DNA of 64,000 nucleotides from Oxalobacter vibrioformis (GTDB lineage Bacteria; Pseudomonadota; Gammaproteobacteria; Burkholderiales; Burkholderiaceae_D), in NCBI RefSeq assembly GCF_027118995.1, contig NZ_CP098242.1, positions 2,542,301 through 2,606,300 on the forward strand, read 5' to 3'. Positions 34,666 to 42,440 of this stretch are shown here, piece by piece. Numbering within the stretch: the first letter of the stretch is position 1; every line of letters begins with the position of its first letter. Below the pieces are notes generated by a model. The model saw only the letters and a list, made by a program, of their open reading frames with translations, did not search any database and had not been told where the DNA came from. The translations under genes were made by a program, and so were the position numbers.

Positions 34666-35826
34666 CTATGCGGAGACGCTTTCCCTCAATCCCTTTTCCA
34701 GTGCCTGACAGATATCAGCAAGCAGGTCAACTGGCGCTTCCAGGCCCACGGAAAGGCGGACCAGGTTGTCGCCGATGCCGCGGCGGGCCCTTTCTTTTGG
34801 GGGCATGGCAGCATGCGACATGGTTGCCGGATAAGTCATGATGCTTTCCACACCGCCCAGGCTCACAGCAATAAGGGGAAGATGAACATTGCGCAGGAAA
34901 GCCCGGGTAAGGGCTGGACTCTCCAGCTCAAAAGACAGAATGCCTCCTCCGCCTGACGCCTGTTGCGCATGGATTTCCCGGCCAGGATGCCCGACAAGCG
35001 CGGGGTAATGAACGCGGATTACCTGAGGCAGGGATTGCAGTTGTTCTGCCAGCCAGCCAGCCGCATCCTGTTCAGCAGCGAGACGCACACCCAGTGTTTT
35101 CAGCCCGCGCATCAACAGCCAGCAGTCCTGCACGCCCGGCACGGCGCCAAAAGCATTCTGGATAAACCGGATTCTCTCGCCCAATTCGCGTGATCCTGCG
35201 ACAACAATACCTGCCACCACATCGGAGTGCCCGTTCAGGAATTTCGTGGCGCTGTGAATGACCAGGTCAAAACCGTGTTTTAACGGCTGCTGCAAAAAAG
35301 GCGTCGTGAATGTGCCATCAGCAATGGCCAGCAATCCATGCTTTCTGGCAATCGCCGATACCGCATCAAGGCCAGTAATCCGCAGCAGGGGATTGGACGG
35401 TGTCTCAATGAGAATTGCCCGGGTGGAAGCAGTTACAGCCGCTTCGATTTGCGCCGGGTCTGTCGTATCCACAAAGCTGGTTTTGAGTCCCCACCGCGAA
35501 AACATCTCCGTCAATGCCCGATAGGTGCCGCCGTAAATGTCTGTGCCGGCGATAAGATGATCGCCGGGCTGGAAAAGAAGCAGAGTAGAGGAGAGGGCGG
35601 CCATGCCGGAAGAAAAGGCGAGCGCCATGGCGCCCCCCTCGATTTCAGCCATCGCCTTTTCCAGCGCGTCGCGGGTCGGGTTGCCGCTGCGGGCATAGTC
35701 ATATTGCGCCGGGTTTTCCGGATCAGGCTGGGAATAGGTCGAAGCAAGATAAATCGGCACACTTGATGCGCCTGTGGCGGGATCACGATCCTGTCCCGCA
35801 TGGATCAACAGGGTAGAAAATTCCAT
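34666..35826 (-). CDS. Trans-sulfuration PLP enzyme (cystathionine gamma-lyase/synthase family)
   Basis: The start is placed at the ATG at 35826 (MEFSTLLIHAGQDRDPATGA), preceded by AAGGA; an ATG at 35841 overlaps the upstream stop. About 386 residues of the Cys/Met-metabolism fold I family: 'YDYARSGNPTRDALEKAMAE', 'FSSGMAAL', the PLP Asp in 'IADGTFTTPFLQQP' and the PLP Lys in 'HSATKFLNGHSDVVAG'. The usual DNT after the ring-binding Asp is DGT here. It could be a cystathionine gamma-lyase, beta-lyase or gamma-synthase; sequence alone does not decide. Confidence 0.88.
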   Translation of the reverse strand: MEFSTLLIHAGQDRDPATGASSVPIYLASTYSQPDPENPAQYDYARSGNPTRDALEKAMAEIEGGAMALAFSSGMAALSSTLLLFQPGDHLIAGTDIYGGTYRALTEMFSRWGLKTSFVDTTDPAQIEAAVTASTRAILIETPSNPLLRITGLDAVSAIARKHGLLAIADGTFTTPFLQQPLKHGFDLVIHSATKFLNGHSDVVAGIVVAGSRELGERIRFIQNAFGAVPGVQDCWLLMRGLKTLGVRLAAEQDAAGWLAEQLQSLPQVIRVHYPALVGHPGREIHAQQASGGGGILSFELESPALTRAFLRNVHLPLIAVSLGGVESIMTYPATMSHAAMPPKERARRGIGDNLVRLSVGLEAPVDLLADICQALEKGLRESVSA

Positions 35827-35837
35827 GGTTTTCCTTT

Positions 35838-36980
35838 TCATGTCATGGCGTGTTTCAGGTCGGCAATGAGGTCATCCACATGCTCGATGCCAACAGAAAG
35901 GCGCAGCAGGCGCTCATTGATGCCAAGGCGCTCCCGGACATCCCCGGGTATGTCAGCATGTGTCTGGACAAGCGGGTAGGTAATCAGCGACTCTACGCCT
36001 CCCAGGCTTTCGGCAAAAGAAAAGACCCGGACCTTTTTCAGGATGTCAGGAATGCGTTCGGGATCATCTGTTTCAAAAGAAATCATCGCGCCAAACCCTT
36101 TGGCCTGACGCTTTAAAAGCGCATGACCAGGATCGTCAGCAAGGCCGGGATAGCGCACATGGCAAACCTGTGGATGCGACGCCAGAAAGCGGGCAATTCC
36201 GAGGGCATTGTCCTGCTGCCGTTCAAGCCGGATTCCCAATGTTTTCAGGCCCCTTAAGAGCAGCCAGCAATCAAAGGGACCCAAAACAGCCCCCACCGCG
36301 TTTTGCATATAGGCGAGCCGAGCCCCCCATTCTTCTGTCCGGCAAATCACTGCGCCGGCCACCACATCATTATGTCCGCTCAGGTATTTAGTGGCACTGT
36401 ACACAATCAGGTCGGCCCCATGATCGAAGGGGCGAAACAGGTAAGGTGTCAGGAAGGTGTTGTCAACAGCGAGCAAAGCGCCCGAACGATGTGCCAGCGA
36501 AGCCAGTGAACGGATATCCGCCACCCGCAAAAGCGGATTGGACGGGATTTCAACCAGTATCATTGCTACATTTCCCTGCAATAATGCAGCTTCCACAGCT
36601 TTTATGCTCGATGTATCCACATACACCGGCTCAAGCCCGGCAGGGCGGAAGAATTTTTCCACCAGCCGCACCGTGCCACCATAAGGGTCCTCCGTAATAA
36701 TGACCCGCTTGCGCGGACCATCCTGAATCAGGCGGAAAACCGCATCCAGGGCCGCCATGCCGGAAGAAAAAGCACAGGCGCGGTTTCCGCCGTCCAGCGC
36801 GGCAAGCGTGCTTTCCAAGGCGGCACGGGTCGGGTTGGATGTCCTGGAATAGTCATATCCCGTGCTTTCACCAAGCGCTGGGTGGCTGAAAGTCGCCGAT
36901 TGATAAATCGGCGCCGACAATGCCCCGGTGCGGGGATCGGAATGATTTCCCGCCTGAGCGAGCAAAGTGTCTGGTTGCAT
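35838..36980 (-). CDS. Trans-sulfuration PLP enzyme (cystathionine gamma-synthase/beta-lyase family)
   Basis: A 380-residue paralogue of the next gene: 'YDYSRTSNPTRAALESTLAA', 'FSSGMAALDAV', 'VDNTFLTPYLFRPF' and 'YSATKYLSGHNDVVAGAV' hold the PLP site. It is first in the operon; its ribosome binding site AGGAA is inside the right half of the palindrome at 36982-37024, so both DNA binding and RNA folding could limit its expression. With cysK and the second PLP enzyme it would interconvert cysteine, cystathionine and homocysteine. Confidence 0.88.
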   Translation of the reverse strand: MQPDTLLAQAGNHSDPRTGALSAPIYQSATFSHPALGESTGYDYSRTSNPTRAALESTLAALDGGNRACAFSSGMAALDAVFRLIQDGPRKRVIITEDPYGGTVRLVEKFFRPAGLEPVYVDTSSIKAVEAALLQGNVAMILVEIPSNPLLRVADIRSLASLAHRSGALLAVDNTFLTPYLFRPFDHGADLIVYSATKYLSGHNDVVAGAVICRTEEWGARLAYMQNAVGAVLGPFDCWLLLRGLKTLGIRLERQQDNALGIARFLASHPQVCHVRYPGLADDPGHALLKRQAKGFGAMISFETDDPERIPDILKKVRVFSFAESLGGVESLITYPLVQTHADIPGDVRERLGINERLLRLSVGIEHVDDLIADLKHAMT

Positions 36981-36981
36981 G

Positions 36982-37024
36982 GTTATATATAATTCCTATT
37001 AAACATGTAGGAATTATATATAAC
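36982..37024 (-). promoter_or_regulatory. Perfect 17-bp palindromic operator of the cysteine operon
   Basis: Arms GTTATATATAATTCCTA (36982-36998) and TAGGAATTATATATAAC (37008-37024) are exact reverse complements, separated by 9 bases. The element ends one base before the first operon start codon. Read on the minus strand it contains a TATAAT-like -10 and the AGGAA ribosome binding site. An AT-rich, long dyad at the head of an operon that encodes its own Rrf2 regulator is a strong operator candidate. The same dyad would also fold into an RNA hairpin that hides the ribosome binding site. Confidence 0.85.
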
Positions 37025-37407
37025 AAAAAACAAAAAGAAAGCATATTCCCTGTTTTTTTGAAAAACCGTCATTCTGACAAAGGGCATAAAAATAGTGAGG
37101 CGGACTTAGAAAAGCAGCCATGCCATTCGATCATTTTTTACTAATTTACATTAGGATAATGATGAAGATATTTGGTTTTTAATGTGATTTTAATGTTTTT
37201 TTTGCTTTGGCATTTGGAAAAACAGCGTACAGGCAATCTATCGGTTACGGATGATGCCATCAAACCGGATACCATCCTGAAAAGAAGAGATGCCTGCAAA
37301 TATTCACTGTATTGAAAGAGGATGACCGCAAAACATCCAGGCATGTGACGCCATGCGAAGGATTAGCATTTGTTTAGGGAGTCCCGGAAATATCTGGCAT
37401 ATTAGGC
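37025..37407. other. Intergenic flank, upstream of the cysteine operon
   Basis: AT-rich sequence without a supported gene. The part next to 37025 probably holds the -35 region of the operon promoter. The target-site duplication of the mobile element follows at 37408. Confidence 0.4.
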
Positions 37408-37413
37408 CCCGCA
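37408..37413. repeat. Target-site duplication, left copy (CCCGCA)
   Basis: CCCGCA abuts the left end of the mobile element and is repeated exactly at 41970-41975 against its right end. Confidence 0.85.
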
Positions 37414-37471
37414 TGTCAAGACTTAGCTCAAATGTCCGCTTTCGGGCTAAGTAGAAATGTCCACTTTTTCT
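37414..37471 (+). repeat. Left end of the element, tandem transposase-site repeats
   Basis: TGTCAAGA is followed by two 25-bp repeats (37422-37446 and 37447-37471) that share CTnAG...AATGTCC-CTTT. The second overlaps the stop codon of the DUF4238 gene. Confidence 0.85.
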
Positions 37472-38579
37472 ATTGCCGTGTATTCAAATAATGAGGGCGG
37501 TATCTATTCAAAATCTCCGCATTGCTGGCAAAAACGTTCTCGTAAGCTGCTGCAACAATTTTCCTGTTTAGAAAATCCACTTCCTCATCGGTGTTAATCT
37601 CGCGGTGAACAGGGAATTCTTCTGTATTGGAAATGATAAATGCTCTTTCAGGAGATAAAGGATAATAATTAATCATCTCTACAGTGGGTTGGGGATGAAT
37701 GTTAGCTACTGGACAGTCAGAAGTAATGAACTCAATGCCCGTTCTATTGGTGCACATGGTACAACGATAAGAATCTGAGTTATGAATAAAATCTGTACTG
37801 ATATTATCCCCAAACATAAAGTACAGATACCACCAGTGCTTTTCAATTAAATTGGCCAGTTTTAGTGAATCAGGAGAATTGTCTGCCCTCAGTGCTCGTG
37901 TGAATTTGTCTCTCAAGGCTTTTGTTCTCGTTAGCTGCAAGGAAAGAAACTTCGTGAAATTCACATAATTTTCTCTCTTATCGAGAATAGATAAATTACC
38001 TTTGACAAGAGCGTCTAAGACGGGCCTGGCATAGGTTTCAATGGCCGAGTTTTCACCTTCAATGAGATTGTAGGTGCACCATTCAACAAAAGCCTCCACA
38101 CCAGGTATATGACTGCCTTTCTTTCGTATCAGCTCAAGTTTTTCATATCGCCTTTTGTAAAGGTCTAATCTCTTTTGGTGGGCTTTTTTTAATGAAGGAT
38201 GAACATGCGTAAAATGTGCTTCAATCAAAGCTAGCTCATCAGGTTCAATTTTTTCGAGTTTGTAAAAATCACGCTCCTGAGCAAGACCGGCGATGCTATC
38301 GTTGCTGATCTTCCCGCTCTTTGAAATATAGTGAATATCTCTTCCGTTGGACCAGCTCCTGAGATAATGGGCCCAGACGTGATGATGTTTTCTTTTTATA
38401 GGAAAACGTCTTCTTAATTCGTTTCCAAGTTCATCATGTTTATCAGCGGACTGTGATTCAGGATTGCCAGGGAAAACTGCATCCAACTGCGAAACCAGGA
38501 AGTCAAGATAAGTATCAAGATTGCTAAGAGGAGCCGGTTTCTCGGAATCAGTTAAATCTGTATTTTTCTTATCAGACAT
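37470..38579 (-). CDS. DUF4238 domain-containing protein
   Basis: A 369-residue soluble protein. DUF4238 hallmarks are 'HHHVWAHYLRSWS' near the N-terminus (family pattern RxHxxPxxYLxxF), a central helical region and 'FITSDCPVANIHP' followed by 'YYPLSPERAFIISN'. The visible Cys pair CTMC lies in 'YRCTMCTNRTG'. The base composition is clearly more AT-rich than that of most window genes. It overlaps the arsM end by 8 bases, so it is translationally coupled. DUF4238 is often encoded on mobile DNA and has no settled function; a link to arsenic is only by position. Confidence 0.85.
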   Translation of the reverse strand: MSDKKNTDLTDSEKPAPLSNLDTYLDFLVSQLDAVFPGNPESQSADKHDELGNELRRRFPIKRKHHHVWAHYLRSWSNGRDIHYISKSGKISNDSIAGLAQERDFYKLEKIEPDELALIEAHFTHVHPSLKKAHQKRLDLYKRRYEKLELIRKKGSHIPGVEAFVEWCTYNLIEGENSAIETYARPVLDALVKGNLSILDKRENYVNFTKFLSLQLTRTKALRDKFTRALRADNSPDSLKLANLIEKHWWYLYFMFGDNISTDFIHNSDSYRCTMCTNRTGIEFITSDCPVANIHPQPTVEMINYYPLSPERAFIISNTEEFPVHREINTDEEVDFLNRKIVAAAYENVFASNAEILNRYRPHYLNTRQ

Positions 38580-39414
38580 TTTTTCTGGCTTCTATACTCA
38601 GGCTGACAACATAGTTTTCCAGTTTTTCACCCTCCGGCAACGCTTCAGCAATCTCTTTGTAAAGTGGATCATTCCAGTCTTGCATCTGCTGCACATAGCC
38701 AGGCTTTGGAGTCAGCATAATGGAAGTGAATCCAGCCTTTTCCAGCATGGCACGGGTATCATCAACCAATACCGCACCGCCCACACAACCGACGAGAGCA
38801 GCAGCCATCTCACGCACCTTTTCCGGAAGCGGTTTTAGAATGGCCAGGTCAGAAACAGATAACTTGCCGCCCCGTTTTAATACCCGATGGATTTCCTGCC
38901 AGACCTGGGGCTTATCGGGTGAAAGATTGATGACGCAGTTTGAAAGCACGACGTCAACGGTGCTGTCTGCCACAGGAAGGTGTTCAATCTCGCCCAGACG
39001 AAATTCCACATTATCCAGTCCAGTTCGTTCTCTGTACTGTCCAATATTTTTTCTGGCGATACCCAGCATTTCGGCTGTCATGTCCACACCGATAACCCGT
39101 CCTGCCATCTTCACCTTTTCACCAGCCTGAAACGCATCAAAGCCGCCGCCACTGCCGAGATCAAGTACAACCTGGCCTTCAGTCAGTGCCGCAATCGCAA
39201 CCGGATTACCACAGGATAAACCCATATTGGCCCCATCCGGCAAGTTGGCAAGATCGTTTGCATCGTACCCCATAGCAGCAGCAAGTCGAGCAGGGTCTGA
39301 TGGACCGCTGCGCCCACTACAACAGCACGGAGATTCTGCACCAATAGCAATAGCGGCATAGCCGGTACGCACGGTGTCTCTGATAATCGTTTCGTTTTTT
39401 TCCTGTGTACTCAT
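38572..39414 (-). CDS. arsM: Arsenite methyltransferase
   Basis: SAM-dependent enzyme that methylates As(III) to less toxic or volatile forms. The start at 39414 (MSTQEKNETIIRDTVRTGYA) has AAAAGGAT upstream; an ATG at 39441 overlaps the arsR stop and is the alternative. Visible are an N-terminal CCCSG, the SAM loop 'VLDLGSGGGFDAFQAG', and the three arsenic-binding Cys in 'GLSCGNP', 'SNCVINLSPDKPQV' and 'GCVGG'. About 280 residues, normal length. Between arsR and DUF4238 in one operon. Confidence 0.93.
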   Translation of the reverse strand: MSTQEKNETIIRDTVRTGYAAIAIGAESPCCCSGRSGPSDPARLAAAMGYDANDLANLPDGANMGLSCGNPVAIAALTEGQVVLDLGSGGGFDAFQAGEKVKMAGRVIGVDMTAEMLGIARKNIGQYRERTGLDNVEFRLGEIEHLPVADSTVDVVLSNCVINLSPDKPQVWQEIHRVLKRGGKLSVSDLAILKPLPEKVREMAAALVGCVGGAVLVDDTRAMLEKAGFTSIMLTPKPGYVQQMQDWNDPLYKEIAEALPEGEKLENYVVSLSIEARKNV

Positions 39415-39437
39415 GTCAGTAATCCTTTTACTAGATG

Positions 39438-39806
39438 TCATTTTTTCTTTTTGGCAGCCGGATCAGGCAAAAAACCAGCGGGAATGCCACAATCAGCCCG
39501 ATAACTCATGCATTTTTCCGGATCAGCTGAGCAGCATTCCTCCGTCAGATAGCCAATCAGCTCAAGCATGAGAGGGATATTGGCGCGATACCGCAGGTAA
39601 CGGCCTTCCTTTTCCATGTTGACCAACCCACTGTGTGTAATCCCTTTCAAGTGAAAGGAGAGGTTAGTTGAAGGAATATCCAGTGCTTTTGCTATTTCGC
39701 CTGCAACGAGTCCATCCGGCGCATGCTTGACGAGTAGCCTGAAGATATCCAGCCTCACATCTGAAGAGAGGGCTTCAAAAGTCGTTGTTGCTTGTTTCGT
39801 ATCCAT
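39438..39806 (-). CDS. arsR: ArsR-family metalloregulator
   Basis: The start is placed at the ATG at 39806 (MDTKQATTTFEALSSDVRLD); about 122 residues. Winged HTH 'ALSSDVRLDIFRLLVKHAPD', recognition helix region 'DIPSTNLSFHLKGITHSGLV', and a C-terminal cysteine cluster 'LTEECCSADPEKC' with a further Cys in 'YRADCGIP'. This resembles the C-terminal Cys-pair As(III) sites of ArsR proteins found next to arsM. It would repress its own operon and release on arsenite. Confidence 0.9.
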   Translation of the reverse strand: MDTKQATTTFEALSSDVRLDIFRLLVKHAPDGLVAGEIAKALDIPSTNLSFHLKGITHSGLVNMEKEGRYLRYRANIPLMLELIGYLTEECCSADPEKCMSYRADCGIPAGFLPDPAAKKKK

Positions 39807-39828
39807 AATATAACTATACAACTATATT
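39807..39828 (-). promoter_or_regulatory. Putative arsR operator/promoter
   Basis: An AT-rich partial dyad, AATATA ... TATATT, with repeated AACTATA / CAACTATA units, lies immediately upstream of the arsR start codon. The position and composition fit an ArsR binding site overlapping the promoter. Confidence 0.5.
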
Positions 39829-39928
39829 TGAAATATTGCAAAACTAGGCGCTTTGACGTTCATGCAAGCACAGGCAGAAGGTATACTAATGCTTTGTATT
39901 TGAATGATTTGTTGAGCAAGGACTAAGG

Positions 39929-40468
39929 ATGAAGCTTGAGGATTTTAGTATTGGCACTGAATTCATGACATCAACAGGGCAAACCTGGAGATGTACAGAT
40001 GTCGGAAGCAGAACCATCCTGGCGATCGAAATTGATCCGGATCGTGACCCGAGCTGGTATGTCGGGCCGCCTTATATCGTTGAAGAACAGCCTTTCGACG
40101 AGAAGGCGATTCGAGATTGTCATCAAAATGTCGATGATGCCATACGTGAGAGTTACGAAACTCATAAAAAATCACACCATCCTGGGTTCTCGACAGAAGT
40201 TATGGACGTGTTTAGCAGACATTACGGACAACCTCGACGTCTAGATTATCCCAACAGGCGACTCCTTCGCCTCAATAAAGTCACGATGGACGGCGCTGTT
40301 ATCATGGCCTATTCTGTGGAAAAAGAAGGTGAGCAATGGATCATGCTCACCTACAATATTTTCACCAGAGAGTTTTCAAAAATGAGGGAAAGCGATTTTG
40401 TACGTCTACGCACGGCCGCTGAAAGCGACCTGGTAGCGGCAAAACAAAAGGGCAGTATCATCCTTTAA
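39929..40468 (+). CDS. Hypothetical passenger protein of the element
   Basis: A 179-residue soluble protein (MKLEDFSIGTEFMTSTGQTW) with AAGGA before the ATG. The N-terminal part looks beta-rich ('GQTWRCTDVGSRTILAIEID'), with 'DPSWYVGPPYIVEEQPFDE' resembling a short all-beta module. The C-terminal part is mixed. It is divergent from arsR and converges on the transposase gene, 9 bases from its end. I do not recognise a function. Its only clear association is with the mobile element. Confidence 0.6.
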   Translation: MKLEDFSIGTEFMTSTGQTWRCTDVGSRTILAIEIDPDRDPSWYVGPPYIVEEQPFDEKAIRDCHQNVDDAIRESYETHKKSHHPGFSTEVMDVFSRHYGQPRRLDYPNRRLLRLNKVTMDGAVIMAYSVEKEGEQWIMLTYNIFTREFSKMRESDFVRLRTAAESDLVAAKQKGSIIL

Positions 40469-40477
40469 CCTCACTTT

Positions 40478-41857
40478 TTACGCACACTGTTGCAGCTGCT
40501 GCCATGCTTCCAGGACATCATTGTCATCCAATGCTCGCTGGGATTTCTTGCCTGGTGTTTTTCCTCGTCGGCGAGGTGCTTCTATAGATGTCGGGCCAGC
40601 TTGTGAGCGTCTGTTTTCTCGTTTTTCCTGGACAGCCTGTGCCAGCTGAAGAACGTGACCAAGCCGTTTGTTTTCCACAATAGCCCCTTGATCTATTTCT
40701 GAGAGCCGATCATAGATAACAAAGGGAAGGGGAGTGTTATTCGCCCGTGGTTCTATCCTTCCATCCGGGTAGTGGTACACATCAATGTAATGTCCTATCA
40801 GGCGGCGTGTGGTTTCATTATCTTCAAAGAGGTAAAGTTTTTTGTCGTACTGGATGGTCAGGCGTTTTGATACACATCGCTGTTCGCGCCAGGTAAAGAT
40901 GAGATCAAGATCTTCATCATCGCGAAGCGGGCGGTGAGCGTCATTGCTGTGACGGGGTTCTTTTGCGAATTTCATATTGTAAATTTGGATAAACTCTTCA
41001 GCATAAGCGTTTGCTTCTTCAAGGGTTTTTATTTTTTTCAACCTGAGTTCTTTCACAAGACGGTCCTGCAAGGTCTGGTGTGCCCGTTCAACACGGCCTT
41101 TTGCCTGGCAAGTGTGTGCACAAAATCCTTCTATGTTCAGTTCGTATAAGGCACGGCCAAAATGGGTATGGCCTTTGCCGCTGGTGGCCTGTTTTTTGTT
41201 CACATGAAAAACGCTTGCCTTGTCGCTGTAAAAGGCCATGGGTTTGCCATGTTTCTCGACATATTGCCGTGTCGCAACGTAATAGCTCAGGGTGGATTCA
41301 GAGCGGGTAAAATGCAAGTGCATGAGGCGGCTGGTCGCATCGTCCACATAAACGAGCAGGGTGCATGCTGGTGCCCGATTTTCAAACCAGCGATGGTCAC
41401 TACCATCAATCTGGATAAGTTCGCCCAGGCAAGCACGCCTGTAACGTGGCTGCTGAATCTTTGGCGTTCGCATTTTTCGTGGAATCCAGATACCTGAACG
41501 CATCATTAATCGCCTGACAGTTTCCTTGGCCAGATGAATGCCATGGGTATCGGCCAGCTTTTCGCACGCAAGTGTTGGTCCGAAGTCATGGTAATGGTCG
41601 CGGATGATTTTAAGCGCCATTTCCTTCAGTTCTCCGGGCAACTGGTTATTGCTTGGCTTGCCGCGTTTTTTTGAAATAAGACCATACGATCCTTCGTCAC
41701 GGTATCTTTCAACAAGTCGGCGGACTTGTCTGTCTGACAGTCCGAGCCTGTTGGCAGCAATGGAAGTGGTCATGTGACGGTCAATGATGGCCTGGATTGT
41801 TTTGAGGCGGTTGATTTCTTGCATGCTCACAGTAATAATCTCCGATACGTTTCTCAT
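40478..41857 (-). CDS. ISNCY (IS1202-group) DDE transposase
   Basis: A 459-residue protein. N-terminal HTH region 'AANRLGLSDRQVRRLVERYR', a second HTH, then an rve/DDE core with 'LIQIDGSDHRWFE' (first Asp), 'LLVYVDDATSRLMHLHF', 'FYSDKASVF' (second Asp) and 'QAKGRVERAHQTLQDRLVKE' (Glu). A C-terminal beta domain and basic tail follow. No frameshift or stop. It lies just inside the right end of the 4.56-kb element and is probably responsible for its mobility. Confidence 0.9.
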   Translation of the reverse strand: MRNVSEIITVSMQEINRLKTIQAIIDRHMTTSIAANRLGLSDRQVRRLVERYRDEGSYGLISKKRGKPSNNQLPGELKEMALKIIRDHYHDFGPTLACEKLADTHGIHLAKETVRRLMMRSGIWIPRKMRTPKIQQPRYRRACLGELIQIDGSDHRWFENRAPACTLLVYVDDATSRLMHLHFTRSESTLSYYVATRQYVEKHGKPMAFYSDKASVFHVNKKQATSGKGHTHFGRALYELNIEGFCAHTCQAKGRVERAHQTLQDRLVKELRLKKIKTLEEANAYAEEFIQIYNMKFAKEPRHSNDAHRPLRDDEDLDLIFTWREQRCVSKRLTIQYDKKLYLFEDNETTRRLIGHYIDVYHYPDGRIEPRANNTPLPFVIYDRLSEIDQGAIVENKRLGHVLQLAQAVQEKRENRRSQAGPTSIEAPRRRGKTPGKKSQRALDDNDVLEAWQQLQQCA

Positions 41858-41911
41858 TGAAATGTCTCCTGTGCTGACGTGGGTCTATCAGGATACTTCC
41901 TTGTTTTATAA

Positions 41912-41969
41912 GGAAGAAAGCGGACATTTCTACTTGGCTATATTCGGACATTACTACTTAGCCGCTACA
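41912..41969 (-). repeat. Right end of the element, tandem transposase-site repeats
   Basis: Read on the minus strand: TGTAGCGG followed by two tandem repeats with AATGTCC cores, inverted relative to the left end and with the same distance (8 bases) from TGT to the first repeat. Confidence 0.85.
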
Positions 41970-41975
41970 CCCGCA
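41970..41975. repeat. Target-site duplication, right copy (CCCGCA)
   Basis: Exact copy of 37408-37413, directly against the right end. Confidence 0.85.
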
Positions 41976-42213
41976 ATTTCGCATAATGTATATTATGTTA
42001 AATTAAAGCCCAAATATTCAAAATGCGATTCATATAATTCGTGAGCGTGTTGTTTATCTCGGACACCTATGTAATTCACCACATGACATACGCCAAACAA
42101 TTATCTAGGAATTACCTCATCAATCGGCCGGCCGAATGAGCCAGCAAAACCTGCCATTGGGCTGTTTTGCCGCTCAACCGCATATATTCAGGATATCGTC
42201 TTTTGGGGAACCC
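41976..42213. other. Intergenic flank right of the element
   Basis: AT-rich, then a 12-bp self-complementary TCGGCCGGCCGA near 42125. No gene is seen. Confidence 0.4.
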
Positions 42214-42237
42214 AAAAAAGGCACGGATACCCGTGCC
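42214..42237 (-). terminator. Terminator downstream of the crcB/Sel1-fragment locus
   Basis: A 7-bp stem (GGCACGG / CCGTGCC) with an ATAC loop and six A residues on its left, giving a U-tract on the minus strand. It probably came with the Sel1 fragment. Confidence 0.75.
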
Positions 42238-42261
42238 CTATTAACGCCATGTTTCTGATGC

Positions 42262-42440
42262 TTAATTTTTGTTTGCCTCTTCCATCTTCAGGCGGAAATC
42301 ATCAACCCAGTCATTCCGGGATATTCCCTCTTCTTTCATGGTCTTTTCTGCCATGGCTTTCCATTCAGCCGCTTTTTTCTTGTCTACGACCTGCCCGAGT
42401 TTGCCGTATTCGTACACTTCATACAGGCGATACATGGTCA
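42262..42440 (-). pseudogene. C-terminal fragment of a Sel1-repeat gene
   Basis: On the minus strand the DNA encodes 'TMYRLYEVYEYGKLGQVVDK' followed by 'KKAAEWKAMAEKTMKEEGIS' and 'NDWVDDFRLKMEEANKN', then stops. This is nearly the same as the last 58 residues of the Sel1 protein at 14852-15832. It has no start of its own; it abuts the broken DUF190 gene at about 42440. Confidence 0.85.

Larger units (their letters stand above)
37414..41969. mobile_element. IS1202/ISNCY-type transposable element carrying arsenic genes
   Basis: A 4556-bp unit bounded by matching ends and a 6-bp direct duplication. Both ends begin TGT, followed after 5 bases by two tandem, imperfect 24-25-bp repeats with core AATGTCC (left 37422-37471, right 41912-41961, inverted). 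Inside are a transposase (40478-41857), arsR, arsM, a DUF4238 gene and an unknown 179-residue gene, all between the ends. Passenger genes inside IS ends make this a 'transporter IS' rather than a simple insertion sequence. The exact duplication and intact transposase suggest a recent insertion between the cysteine operon and the crcB locus. Confidence 0.9.

Noticed and set aside
42106..42114. TAGGAATTA, a half-site of the cysteine operon palindrome
   Set aside because: No inverted partner nearby; a 9-base AT-rich match is expected by chance.
42122..42136. Self-complementary TCGGCCGGCCGA
   Set aside because: Short GC palindrome without neighbouring regulatory context; no evidence of function.
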